64,000 nucleotides of DNA, taken from NCBI RefSeq assembly GCF_964204645.1, contig NC_134031.1, positions 11,818,501 to 11,882,500 of the forward strand, written 5' to 3'. Shown in pieces: positions 44,396 to 54,306 of the stretch (positions are counted from its first letter, which is position 1; each line of letters begins with the position of its first letter). The notes under the pieces are model-generated. The model did not search any database, was not told where the DNA came from, and worked only from the letters and a program-made list of their open reading frames with translations. The DNA comes from Tubulanus polymorphus (taxonomy: Eukaryota > Nemertea > Palaeonemertea > Tubulaniformes > Tubulanidae). Made by a program: the position numbers and the translations under genes.

Positions 44396-44415
44396 TTATA
44401 TAATAAAAAAATTAA
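44393..44415 (-). promoter_or_regulatory. Polinton gene-start motif, TATAAATG form
   Basis: Reads TTTTTTTATTATATAAATG ending in the ATG at 44395. The same TATATAAATG form precedes the genes at 45446 and 61009, and TATGTAAATG precedes 62406. Confidence 0.45.
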
Positions 44416-44858
44416 AATTTAAAATATAATATTCCTCCGATTACAATTCCTATACAAGTTATAGCTAATTTAGTATTTTCATGGGATTTATTATCATCAT
44501 TTAGTTTAATTATATCATGTTGAATAATATCAGTTCTATTATTTTCTGATGTATTGTAATCTTTTATTTTGGAATCATTATCCAATTTAATATTATTAGT
44601 TTTAGTTTCTGTTGATTGAATATGTTTTTTATTTTTTTCACCTTCCATTAATTTTGGAGCAGTGATAATCTTTTTATTTATATCATTTAATCCAAATGAA
44701 TTATTTATTGTTGCAGTTTTAATTAGATTATTGTTATGTCTTCTTTGTTCTCCTAATGAACTATTTTTATCAATATGTTTAAATAAATAACCACCACCAG
44801 TAAATGCCAAAGCGTTAACAATTGCCGATCCTATAATAGTTATAATTGCAGAAGCCAT
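44412..44858 (-). CDS. Deletion-fusion ORF: N-terminus of one membrane protein, C-terminus of another
   Basis: 148 codons. Residues 1-41 (ASAIITIIGSAIVNALAF, then GEQRRHN) match the start of the intact 140-codon protein at 60124 in copy 2. The rest (TATINNSFGLNDINKKI, then the terminal ITCIGIVIGGILYF helix) matches the far end of the gene at 61009-62388. About 1.8 kb present between them in copy 2 is absent here. The join falls in an AT-rich ATAA microhomology and stays in frame. It would give a protein with two terminal membrane helices, but it probably arose by accident. Confidence 0.75.
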   Translation of the reverse strand: MASAIITIIGSAIVNALAFTGGGYLFKHIDKNSSLGEQRRHNNNLIKTATINNSFGLNDINKKIITAPKLMEGEKNKKHIQSTETKTNNIKLDNDSKIKDYNTSENNRTDIIQHDIIKLNDDNKSHENTKLAITCIGIVIGGILYFKF

Positions 44859-44876
44859 TTATTTAGCAAAAAAATT
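44856..44876 (-). promoter_or_regulatory. Polinton gene-start motif
   Basis: Reads TTTTTTTGCTAAATAAATG ending in the ATG at 44858. Same pattern as at 45102, with only one changed base in the spacer. It recurs as TTTTTTTGCTAAATAAATG in copy 2 at 60551-60569. Confidence 0.5.
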
Positions 44877-44882
44877 ATGCAT

Positions 44883-45104
44883 TTATATGGGAGGAATATA
44901 TTTTTGTTTTTCCAAATAATCAATAGTTAAATTAGATAAAGTAACTGCCAATGTTAATTTTAAAATATCATTTATATCAAATCTATCAACATTAACACTT
45001 CCCATTTTGAATACTTTTTTTAATACCATTGAATAACCAACAGTTCCAACTGATAGTAATGCGCCATTATATAATCCAGTTATTATCCACTTATTATTAC
45101 TCAT
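44883..45104 (-). CDS. Small Polinton membrane protein
   Basis: 73 codons, intact. The N-terminal hydrophobic stretch GLYNGALLSVGTVGYSM is followed by a basic KKVFKMG, then FDINDILKLTLAVTLSNLTIDYL and a short IPPI end. Short proteins with a membrane helix, an LDLxDxxKLxxAVT-like region and a terminal KYIP motif recur next to the capsid genes of metazoan Polintons as I know them, without assigned function. The ATG directly follows the stop of the upstream gene (TAAATG). Copy 2 has a close homologue at 59878. Confidence 0.7.
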   Translation of the reverse strand: MSNNKWIITGLYNGALLSVGTVGYSMVLKKVFKMGSVNVDRFDINDILKLTLAVTLSNLTIDYLEKQKYIPPI

Positions 45105-45122
45105 TTATTTATCAAAAAAATT
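45102..45122 (-). promoter_or_regulatory. Polinton gene-start motif
   Basis: Reads TTTTTTTGATAAATAAATG on the minus strand, ending in the ATG at 45104. It is one of a series with a T-run, 2-6 bases and TAAATAAATG or TATAAATG at almost every gene of the leftward set. Here the stop of the upstream gene is embedded in the motif. Confidence 0.5.
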
Positions 45123-45446
45123 ACTATCATCAAAATATTTAGTTAACTTATTTACGATTAATTCAACATTTATATCATTACTAGTTTCATTTGTATATAT
45201 TTCAATATCATCGATGATAAAATCTTCATCTAATTCATAAAATCTTAAAGATTCTCTAATTAAATTAGTAATCTTTTCTACATTTAAAGTTTCTTCATCT
45301 ATTGTTGTTTCATACTCAAATGTTGTTTCATTAGAAAATGCAATATTTTTGATATGTGTAATTACATCATTAATGTTAAATTTCATTTCTTTCTCATGTT
45401 TAAAATCAAACCCAAAACATATACTCGGTCCAACAGTTATATTCAT
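45105..45446 (-). CDS. Small Polinton protein of unknown function
   Basis: 113 codons, intact. The first residues MNITVGPSICFGFDF are mildly hydrophobic. The remainder alternates helix and strand with many acidic residues (FYELDEDFIIDDIEIYTNE), so it could be a small soluble domain. No motif recognised. It is preceded by TTTTTTCATTATATAAATG, and its stop is fused to the next start. The copy 2 homologue (59523) has a 13-bp insertion that breaks it. Confidence 0.6.
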   Translation of the reverse strand: MNITVGPSICFGFDFKHEKEMKFNINDVITHIKNIAFSNETTFEYETTIDEETLNVEKITNLIRESLRFYELDEDFIIDDIEIYTNETSNDINVELIVNKLTKYFDDSNFFDK

Positions 45447-45469
45447 TTATATAATGAAAAAATTACTCT

Positions 45470-46215
45470 TTACATCTTATAATTAATTCATATATCACAG
45501 GAAAGTTATTCAAATCAATTAAATATCCATTGTGATTTCTTATTTCTAACTTGAAATTATTAAATTTTGGAATACAAGGTTTGAAATCACATTCTGTTAA
45601 ATTATAATTTATTTGAGTTCCAAATTGTTTAACATTTTTTAGCGGTTAAATATTTAGAATACTAGAATTACAAATTGTTTCTTTAGTTGCTTCGAAAGTT
45701 TTTGTAGGCTCGATTAAATTGCAATAAATATAAGTGTGTAAAAGGTATTATATTTGAGCTGCCTTCTGCGTTTCCAGTAACTGTAAGCGGTTTAATTCCT
45801 AACATTTTAGCCAGTTTTTGTTTACCATAAATTTATGTTGTTCATTAGATATCTTTATTCTAATTTTATTAGTATTATCAATTTTATTAAATTAAATTTC
45901 AAATACAGAAGTGCCCCCGATTTTCAACCGGGCTCTTCTATTAATTTCCTGCGCTAATGATTCTAAATTATATAATCCTGGTTTTAAAAATATATGAAAC
46001 CACTTATCTTTATTTCTCATATAAATCATAAACCCTCTATGTTCAAAAGTTTTATCCGATACATTGTAAAAAGAATTACATAAACTTATATTAACTAATT
46101 TTAAATCAACACAATTCTTAAATTCTCTATCTAATTGTACTAGTAAATTATGAGATTTATAATTTGTAAGTTTTCTAGAATCAACAAATATTCTGTATTC
46201 TTTTAATTCCACCAT
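45470..46215 (-). pseudogene. Minor capsid (penton-like) protein, broken
   Basis: Starts MVELKEYRIFVDSRKLTNYK at 46215. The frame is open to an in-frame TAA at 45892, then continues (KIRIKISNEQHKFMVNK) with a deletion/frameshift near 45800 and further stops near 45770 and 45645. It ends with the DFKPCIPKFNNFKLEIRNHN and FPVIYELIIRC region. The plan (a N-terminal FVDSR strand, EINRRARL in the middle, YIYCNLIEPT, then an Ixx-IRN-G-x..VIYEL end) fits the single-jelly-roll minor capsid proteins of Polintons, which form the pentons. The TAA at 45892 is shared with copy 2. Confidence 0.7.
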
Positions 46216-46232
46216 TTATTTTACATATTTTC

Positions 46233-46586
46233 TCATTCGAAATCTATTTCATGGTGCCCTTTTTCATTCTTACCTTTGAATACGAAATAGAAATCTCCAG
46301 AACATAATTCTTCTAAATCTTCACTTGATAATCTATGAAATCTATCCGGTAAATATGTTCTGAATTTATATGTATTTCCTTTTAATCCTTCATATTCTAA
46401 GTGTATAACTAATTTATCTCCATATTTGTTAGCAACTGTATCAATATTTGTAATTAGATATTTCTTATGGATTGTTAATTCTGTTAACTTTTTGAATTTA
46501 TAATCTACAGATTTTACATTTGTAGTATCTTTTATTCTATCTAGAAATGATTTGTTGTTCTCACTGTTTGCTTGTTTACTCTCCAT
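46233..46586 (-). CDS. OB-fold-like single-strand DNA-binding candidate
   Basis: 117 codons, intact. After a polar N-terminus, the core KKYLITNIDTVANKYGDKLV, then LVIHLEYEGLKGNTYKFRTY, then FRTYLPDRFHRLSSEDLEEL and FYFVFKGKNEKGHHEIDF has the beta-strand spacing of a small OB-fold as in other Polinton and virophage accessory replication proteins. It lies 29 bp beyond the end of PolB, on the same strand, consistent with a role in replication. Assignment is by pattern and context. Copy 2 has an intact homologue at 58378. Confidence 0.5.
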   Translation of the reverse strand: MESKQANSENNKSFLDRIKDTTNVKSVDYKFKKLTELTIHKKYLITNIDTVANKYGDKLVIHLEYEGLKGNTYKFRTYLPDRFHRLSSEDLEELCSGDFYFVFKGKNEKGHHEIDFE

Positions 46587-46615
46587 TTTAATAACATATT
46601 TTTATTAAAATTTGA

Positions 46616-49600
46616 TTAACACGTTAGAATTCTTTTCATTATCTCGTTCTCTTTTGTTTCTTCTCTTTTAAATTTTAAGTATTCATCTAAATTACAACCA
46701 TAAGCAACTGTATGAATTCCATCATCTAAAATATATCTTTTATCATCAAATGGGTTTAGACTTATCTTTTCAATTTCTTCAATAAACATTTCATGATATT
46801 CAGATCTTAAACATCTCATCTTATGTTTTCTAACTTCTTCATTGAATATACAATTTATGTAATCTTTGAAATGAATATTCTTTTCTACTACACTTTTGGT
46901 TATTCCTTTTAACTTTTTAGCTTCATGTTCTTTAGTTTTATATGAATACATTTTAGATCTAATACCGATGAATTCAATCATTTCTTCACCACCTAATTCA
47001 TCTTTGAATTTACCGGGAACTTTTTTATTATCATTGCTAAACAATTCATGATCTTTAGGATAGTTACTAAAATCAAAATGATGTTTTAATGTTTTTAAAT
47101 CATCAGTTATGTTATCAGTTTTTATCTTTAATATGTAAGAATCTGTATCAAAATATAATATTTCTATATGTTTTTCTCCAAAAAGTGGTTGTAATACATT
47201 ATAATAGAATTCATACATTAGTAATTTTGATAATTCTAAAACTGAAGCGCCAACATAGATTGGTGTATTAAATTTCATTGATGTTCTTCTCATTTTAACT
47301 GCAGCTAAATTTTCATCAAATATTCTGTTACCAATGAACTTAGGATATGATTGTAAATGCCTTATCCTTTTACCATTACTGACTAACTCAATATCATTTC
47401 TATTTCTAATATTTTCACAAGTCTTACCATAGAATGCATTATTCATTAACTTGAAGAAATCTTTTTCGAAATCAGTTTTAGCTTCAGTTCTCTGTTTGGT
47501 GTTAAAATCTATATATTTTTCCAACCATTTAGATTGACTAAATGAAATATATCTATGTACTTTTTTTAGGATCATTCCTTGTTTTAGATAAAACTTCAAC
47601 ATTCTATAATGTACTACATAATTATATTTATCTTCCTGAGTTACCATTAACTTTTCTGTAAGAATATGATTTTCGGGTTTAATTCTTTTTTGGTAATTTG
47701 ATAATTCTTCATGAGTTACAGTTTTATGTTCGGGACAGTTAGCTAGATTTCTAGATTTAAATTTAATATGTTCAGGATATTCTAAATCTACAACAAAGAA
47801 GTAACCAGTATCTGAATCATCTGCAATATCTAGGATTCTTTTCTTCCAATCAAATTCATCATTATTTTCAGTCTGTAAAACTTCACTTATTTCAAATACT
47901 CCATAAGGTTGTGGTTCCATCATTGCCCAACCATACAAATTATTTGCATCTATATATAATAACTTATATCCGGGGTTATCATTTACATTGAAATATCTAT
48001 CACCTAATACACCCGGAACTCCTCCTCTTATAGATTTTTCAAATAATAATAATTGATCTATATTTGTTAACAAATCCATTTTTATATCTGTAAATTTTAA
48101 TCCACAATCCCATGTTAATCCTGGTGATGAATAACAATGACAAGGATCAATATTGAAATATTTTAGGTTTACATCTCTAAACCTTTCGAATATATCGGTT
48201 AATAATAATACATCTGATTTTAAATATAAATCTACTAATTGCCCATGATTTTCTATTTTGAAATGATTCCAAATATTCAATGTTCTATTATAGACTTCAT
48301 CTTTAACATATTCATTTTTTAATTCATCATAGAATTGTTCTTTCAATAATTCAGTTATGTTAAAATCATTATGATTTTTATAGAAAGAATATGGAATTGC
48401 TCCTTTATATCTCATTAATTTAAAATCATCATTATTTGGGTAATATTCTTTTAATATCTTTAATTCATCATCAACTAATGATTTTGATAAGTTATCTAAT
48501 GAACTATTTAAAAATCTATATGAATCTATAAATCTTAGGCAACCAAATTGGAATGATATATAATTCTCAGGTGTTTTAGCTAACATTCTAAATTTATAAG
48601 TTGGTATTTTATCTTTTGATCTATTTGAATTTAATATTTCTATTTCATTATTGATTTCTTCTATTTTATGGCATAACTGTTTGATGAATAAATGTGCATC
48701 ATATCCTGATAGATTATGAAATATAACTGGTATAAAGTTAATTTTCTTAGCTTGTAAGTTACAATTCTCATGTGCGGCGCCCCTAAACTTTCCATTCAAA
48801 TGATCATGGTCTCTTACTTTTTTATCTTTATAATTAAATATCTTTTCACAATAATAACATTTACCTGCAAACGCAAATTCTTCTTTATCTTCTTCTGTCA
48901 TCATAATTTCTATATTTTTATTTAACTTTTCATTAAATTTTATTTCATATTCAATTAATAAGTCACAAAAATGATTGATAACATTTTCATTTCTATAATG
49001 ATAATATTCACTTTCAATTAGTTCTGGATAATCAGATTTTATATATAACCCGAAAGCAGCAGCTGATTGATGAATCTTTTTAATAGTATTTGTTTTTGGT
49101 GGTTCATCTGAAAAATCATTTTCATTAGAATTTAATTTCTTTCTTTTATAATATATTTCTTTTTTATCTTGATCAGTTAATTCTTTATTTAATGATTCAA
49201 AATCTCCATATATAACAAATGGTACTTTATTTTTGTAATCATATTTTTTGAATTCTAATATTTTATCTTTTTCATTTGGTAAAACTAATTTACAATAATC
49301 ATGATTTTCACATAATTGTTTATGATTTAATAACGTACTTTCATTACTGAATCTATGTAAACATTTTCTACAAAGATATATTTTATGGTGATCATTTTCT
49401 GATTTAAAAAATAAATCGATTTGTTTAATCTACATATAATGATTCTCATAATATAGTATATCTATAACATCGTTTGAATCATAATCTTTTGATAGATATA
49501 AAGGTTCTAATGTATAATGTTTTATGTTGTTACCTTTTGTATTTGGTAATTTGATTAAATCAAATACATTTATCTTTATATTATTATCTCTTTCTTTTTT

Positions 49601-50654
49601 TGGGATGTTTTTAATTCTAACAGGATACTTATCTATCTTATAATTATTTTCAAATGGTTTATAATGAGTTAATCTAAAACTATGTGTAATATCTTCTGTT
49701 TGGGTGTAAACAACTTATTATAGCCCATAGAAAACATTTATCATCTTCATTTTGTACATTTATTACAGCATTAGTTTTAAATGGTAGTTTGATATAACTC
49801 GATGCTTCAATATCTGGTTCTTTATAATATGATACATTATTTTCATCGATTGGTTTTGATTTCGTTAACTTATTATATTTTGTGTTATAAACATGTAAAG
49901 TCATAAATATTATTTCATCAAATATTAAACCAGATCCTTCAAAATATTTCTCTTATATTTTAGTTTTAACTTCATTATAACATTTATCTAATTTATCATC
50001 TATATGTTGTTTTGAAATAATATGTTGTGAATGAGAATTTATATTATAAATTGGTTTATCTTCAGATTTTATAAACTTTACTTTAACTGATATACTTATT
50101 TTAGGATATTCAACATCAGTAATTATTTTTATAATATTTTTAATATTTTCTAAATGTTTTTTATTTTCTTCTAATGTTTTTCCTTTATGAAATTTAAACT
50201 CGATAGCTGCTGGACCAATATCACTTTTAAATGCTTCGGTTATCTCTATATCTTTTTTATTATCTAATGAATTAATATAATTTCTTACATCTTCCATGTA
50301 TGGTCTTTTATTGTTTAATTTATTTCTTATTCTTTTAATTGTCTTATGTTTCTTATCATTATCTTTATCAAAATAATCTTCACCTAAAATATCATTATTC
50401 TTATTTCTAATATGACTTTTAGATTTTAAATGTTCATTATAATACCTTTTATCACTGAATGATTGATTACATGTATCACATTTGTATGTTTCTTTTTCAT
50501 TCTTTAATTCATCTAATTTAGTTTCTAATATATCATCTTCATATTCTAGTTTCAATTTATTCTCTAAATGTGTTTTAGTTTTATTGTGTCTTGCTTTTTG
50601 GGATTTATCTACATTGATATTACATGTTGGACAGTAGTACTTATTTGCTTCCAT
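46616..50654 (-). pseudogene. polB: Protein-primed DNA polymerase B of Polinton copy 1
   Basis: The gene starts at 50654 with a C2H2 finger (YYCPTCNINVDKSQKARH) and a second finger (YKCDTCNQSFSDKRYYNEH). Breaks are an in-frame stop near 49953, a one-base insertion near 49705 and a TAG near 49430. From there the frame is open for ~937 codons to 46616. Motifs: exonuclease FVIYGDFESLN and FHNLSGYDAHLF; an embedded CYYCEKIF...VRDHDHLNGKFRGAAHENC endonuclease-VII-like module; motif A LLYIDANNLYGWAM; motif B LMNNAFYGKTCENIRN; motif C LYFDTDSYIL (no intein); and the C-terminal FIGIRSKMYSYKTKE. The catalytic core is preserved although the N-terminus is broken. The first ~37 codons are part of the inverted repeat. 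Confidence 0.93.
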
Positions 50655-50734
50655 TTTAATACTAAATTTTTTATTAAAATTGATTTTAGAAGTTCAATGA
50701 TTTAAATGTTATTTATTTATATGAATATTTTAAG
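50541..50734 (-). repeat. Inner terminal inverted repeat, right copy
   Basis: Inverted, nearly identical partner of 34651-34846. It contains the PolB start codon and the first ~37 codons plus ~80 bp of leader with ATTTAAATGTTATTTATTTA. Confidence 0.85.
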
Positions 50735-51141
50735 AGTAATAGGGGTAATGGGCTTTCAGGTTAAAGGTTGAATGGTCGAGTTCATTAAAAAACAAAACAT
50801 TAAAAGTAATTAAAAACTATAATATATTTTCATAACCGTGTGCATTTCAGTTGAATAATAGAATAATTATTATTATTTGAATATATTTGATTATATGAAT
50901 TTGTGTATTGTAAATAAATCAATTGGTCGCGGAGCGGAGCGGTAGCGAAGTGGAGCGACCAATTGATTTATTTACAATATGCTTTTTAAATTATTGATAT
51001 CTTAGAATAAATATTTAGTTTTAATATAAAATGCACGCGGTTATGAAAATATATTATAGTTTTTAATTACTTTTAATGTTTTGTTTTTTAATGAGCTCGA
51101 CCGTTCGACCTTTGGTATGAAAGCCCATTACCCCTATTACT
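50735..51141. repeat. Fold-back right terminus of Polinton copy 1
   Basis: A 407-bp palindrome: AGTAATAGGGGTAATGGGCT at the left pairs with AGCCCATTACCCCTATTACT at the right. Pairing continues through AACATTAAAAGTAATTAAAA and CATAACCGTG-type words to a central perfect 24-bp stem (50907-50930 with 50955-50978; core AATTGGTCGC/GCGACCAATT). The 24-base GC-rich loop is made of GGAGC/GGTAGC repeats. The centre differs completely from that of the left terminus, although the outer ~45 bp are the same. Confidence 0.88.
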
Positions 51142-51395
51142 CGCATTAACACATTTGTTAGTGGGCTGCAGCCGTTAGTACAGGGCCTGTAATTATCAAA
51201 ACCACTAGTTTTAAAATCCTACCTAAATTACTAATTACCACTTTAATTTCGGTGTGACTATTTCCTGTCAAAGTTGCCTGTTTAGAATCTTGACCCAAGC
51301 AAATCGAATTAAGTACTAGCACTAAAACCCTAATTTGTCATTGTTTCTGCAATTGTTTACCGATACAGTCTACAGTATTGCCTTTGTCGTTTCAG
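51142..51395. other. Right flank of Polinton copy 1 and probable intron
   Basis: The first bases read ALTHLLVGC in one frame, vaguely like the HLL-G block that follows PLSPS in BEL/Pao integrases, and then hit a stop. The remainder is non-coding up to a splice-acceptor-like TTTGTCGTTTCAG at 51383-51395. Confidence 0.3.
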
Positions 51396-52206
51396 CCTAT
51401 TGTATACGGTACACGCTAGCCACGTAGGAGGGTTTCATGTATACGAATACGACGACGATGCTAAGGAGATTATTAAAGAAAATTGGGCAAAAACGCAGGA
51501 CTTTCTTGAGGCCAATCACTACAAAAATCCATATCTTTCGGCAGTTCATAGCAAAGCCAAAGGACAGTTACAAAGAATGGCTATGGTCTTGCAAGCAACG
51601 AACGACGCTGCAACATTGTTGAGTCAAGTAGAGTGCGGCAAATCTTTGGACGATGTGTTCGTCCGACAAATCGACGATCTACTGAAATTACAAAACAATG
51701 AAACTGTGACCGTTTTCAAATCAGAACAGAAATATGAGGCGTTTATTCACGTGATTACCAAGGAAACAGCTGTACGCGCACTCCGATTAATCAATCACAT
51801 GATCACGCACAAACAGTTCTTGTCAGGAATTATCGATAATGCGGGCGGTGATTTAAACGTGGTGCCGTCACGCCTGGCTACAAAAATACTCCTTACACTA
51901 GGAGAATTAGTTACCGCCTCCTACATTGTCAATCGTATGCGAATGCCCAGCGAAACTGTGCAGGCGGAATTTTCGCGTTTGAAGGATATCGGATTGGGTG
52001 TTTTGGAGCACAGAAAACCGGCTCGCGGTGGTCGAGTCAGCCTTATCTTCCGAAAGGTCAATTATCGCACCCTCGACCATGAGGCGCGCGCTAACGTCTA
52101 TCGAATATTACGTTCGCTGGCAATTCCTACCCAATCGTTTCTGGATAATCTCGGTGCTGCAGCACAAAAACGAAAACCCGAAGATGATGAGATCGCTGAT
52201 GACTAA
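51396..52206 (+). CDS. 3'-terminal exon of a DUF3987-like (primase-helicase C-terminal-like) protein
   Basis: The frame opens at a TTTCAG acceptor and runs ~270 codons to TGA. The visible protein is helical: YEYDDDAKEIIKENWAKTQDF, then AKGQLQRMAMVLQATNDAATL (the lR-A-vLh-like block), then VRALRLINHMITHKQFL, and the end KRKPEDDEIADD, which could be a nuclear-localisation tail. The spacing of these blocks recalls the C-terminal part of DUF3987 proteins, which are primase-helicase-associated and often found in mobile elements. No ATPase Walker motif is in this exon and no upstream exon is visible, because Polinton copy 1 is adjacent. It may be a host gene end or an element relic. Confidence 0.4.
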
Positions 52207-52978
52207 AACCTACGTAGCTAAAACTAACCAACGTACTCGCGTCTGAACTGATTTTTAATTTCTGTTATTGTATGCAGGGAAGTGTGATGAGATGGAATAC
52301 GGACGCTTTTAATTGCCGGATGTAGGCTATTCAATTCAGCCCGTACATCAAAGGTTACCGCAACAGCAGTAAGCTACGCTTATCGAGTGTGTGTTACCAG
52401 CTGAACACCAGTCAACATCAACTTTGATTCGGTCGCAGAACAACCCGCAATAGTTTTAGCCCGATAAATGTTCTGCGATCGATACTACGCATGCGCACTG
52501 CAGCTCATTGAACAACGTGGAAGTGGCTCTGTATACACATATTTTTCTTTAGAAAATCGGTTGAAATTCAACAATTTCTCGTAAAATTTGTCCAAAAAGG
52601 TATGAATTTTTATTCTTCTATATCTCCGAAACCCGGTATCGGAACATTAAGTATTTATATTGTGATTAAAGTCTGTTTTTATGTGTTAAACATATGTTTT
52701 TGCCAGTTCGTTCCGATTCCGGGTTTAGCGTTATTTGGGCCTTGAGGATGTCAAATATTTCGGCCCAGACTCGCGCAGCTTTCGTTTCTGACGTCATGTT
52801 GCTATGTTACGACACAAACATATACACGAAGTATGATCTTTAAAATGTGTATTTACTACATAATAATGTTACTTAATAACGCTTACATTAGGCCTACAAA
52901 TTATTGTCCCCCATATAAACCAAGTTGCCTAAATAGCATCAGCAATCTCATTTAATTAACCTTTTCTTGTTTTTAGTC
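52207..52978. other. Intergenic DNA
   Basis: No supported gene. It ends with a pyrimidine-rich CTTTTCTTGTTTTTAG directly before the zinc-finger frame, consistent with an acceptor and therefore with an intron upstream. Confidence 0.35.
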
Positions 52979-53311
52979 ATGGATGTTTGTCGATTGTGTG
53001 GAAAAAATGCGAAACCTCCGGATCGTCGTCATATCGATAAAAATAATTTCAAAAGCCATGTGAAGGAGTTGTTCAACATTGATTTTGATGATGATACTGA
53101 ACAGTACCCGATATATATCTGTTATATGTGTCGTGTCAAATTACAAAAATGGCGTAAGAACAAAAACGTTAAAAAAACTGTCCCTGTGACTATCAAATTA
53201 AAACAATGGACATGTAAACCACTGGTCAATTCCAAGTCTGGACGGCGACGTATTTGTAGTCAAAATTTTATTGATCGATTTTCCATAATGTACTGCTGCC
53301 ATTCCATTTGA
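52979..53311 (+). CDS. Cysteine-rich ZAD/RAG1-N-like zinc-binding ORF
   Basis: 110 codons from ATG right after a TTTTTAG acceptor. MDVCRLCGKN at the start and YPIYICYMCRVKLQKW at ~residues 44-60 form a Cx2C...Cx2C pair separated by a hydrophilic stretch and an FNIDF segment. The layout (CRLCG ... F.ID ... P..IC..C...L) is like the ZAD domain of arthropod zinc-finger proteins. It also resembles the N-terminal zinc region of RAG1-type proteins. The C-terminal part is basic (KSGRRRICSQNF). No transposase core is adjacent. Classification is tentative. Confidence 0.45.
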   Translation: MDVCRLCGKNAKPPDRRHIDKNNFKSHVKELFNIDFDDDTEQYPIYICYMCRVKLQKWRKNKNVKKTVPVTIKLKQWTCKPLVNSKSGRRRICSQNFIDRFSIMYCCHSI

Positions 53312-53654
53312 ACTGAATTTAAATACTCGATGGTTAATCACTTCAGTCATAGCCTTTTCCAAATATATAGTGTTCCTGCGAAGATAATAATAATGATTAT
53401 TATTTTAACATGTACTTATCTGGATTTTTTATATTATGTTTATATATTATTTTCTGTATTCGTTTATTATTTTATAACCTAAAAGGATTGTATTGATTAT
53501 AAAAATAAATTTTAAAAAATACCTGTATGTGTGTTTTCTCGTGTTCAGATCGCAGTCTCTGGTCAGCTGAGCCTGAGAAGTACCTATATGAAAAAGAAAA
53601 GGAAAGAATAAAGTGCCTGCAATTAGGTGGAAACTATTCCGATATTTCATTGAT

Positions 53655-53813
53655 TCAAAAGGAATAACACTCACTAGAATCGGCCGAATTAGTTGATCCT
53701 GATCCAGAGGATTCCCGTAATATTTCCGTATCGATCTGAACCAATTCGTCACTATCAAAGAATAGATCGTCAAAATCGTCATCATTTATAATTTCGTTGA
53801 CAACCGTTGCCAT
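53655..53813 (-). CDS. Small acidic ORF, possible first coding exon
   Basis: 52 codons starting MATVVNEIINDDDFDDLFFD. The sequence TCTA|GTGAGTG near its end fits a strong splice donor, so this could be the first coding exon of a minus-strand gene with an acidic N-terminus. No partner exon is identified. Confidence 0.3.
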   Translation of the reverse strand: MATVVNEIINDDDFDDLFFDSDELVQIDTEILRESSGSGSTNSADSSECYSF

Positions 53814-53829
53814 TTTAATACAGTGGAAA

Positions 53830-54306
53830 GAACCGATATCACGATTGATAAAACACTATATCCGTCTGAAGCGATGTAGAGAGAATCCCACAATGATAAC
53901 GAAAAAGTCCAAAAATGTTAGTAGTTTATTCAACGTTTCGTCTATGTCCTAATAGTCATCTTCAGAAATAATGAATAATACAGAAATTATGAGAGATATA
54001 TACAATCCAGAGACAAAGAGACTCTCATCACACTTCCCTGTTGTATGTAACTCTTGTCACTATAAAATTCTATAGAACATCATTAATATCCGTCTGAACT
54101 GTTTTTAACGCATTGTATATATCGTATGTATTCATATCTTATTTCATGTTATATATCATCGATTTTCGCTTTAATCAAATACCCGAAATAAATGAAACAA
54201 TACTTATCAAAACATTTCTTTAAAATCTTGTTTCGTTCAATGGTCTGACTACTGAATGTTTATACCGAACAATTGAAGGACCTCGACGACAGCTAATCAG
54301 GCGAAC
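53830..54306. other. Intergenic DNA
   Basis: No gene or element that I can support. Confidence 0.35.

Larger units (their letters stand above)
34383..51141. mobile_element. Polinton/Maverick copy 1, complete with both termini
   Basis: 16.8 kb bounded by AGTAATAGGGG at 34383 and its inverse CCCCTATTACT at 51141, with further internal copies at 34650 and 50735. AG...CT ends and 15-20 kb length are normal for Polintons. Plus-strand genes (HNH nuclease, two small genes, integrase, ATPase) occupy the left side, and minus-strand genes (zinc-finger protein, capsid proteins, membrane proteins, OB-fold protein, PolB) the right side, converging on a palindrome-rich gap. It is inserted in the BEL integrase gene. 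No matching 6-bp target duplication is visible (TCCGTC on the left, CGCATT on the right), so one flank may have rearranged. No adenovirus-type protease gene was found. Confidence 0.9.
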
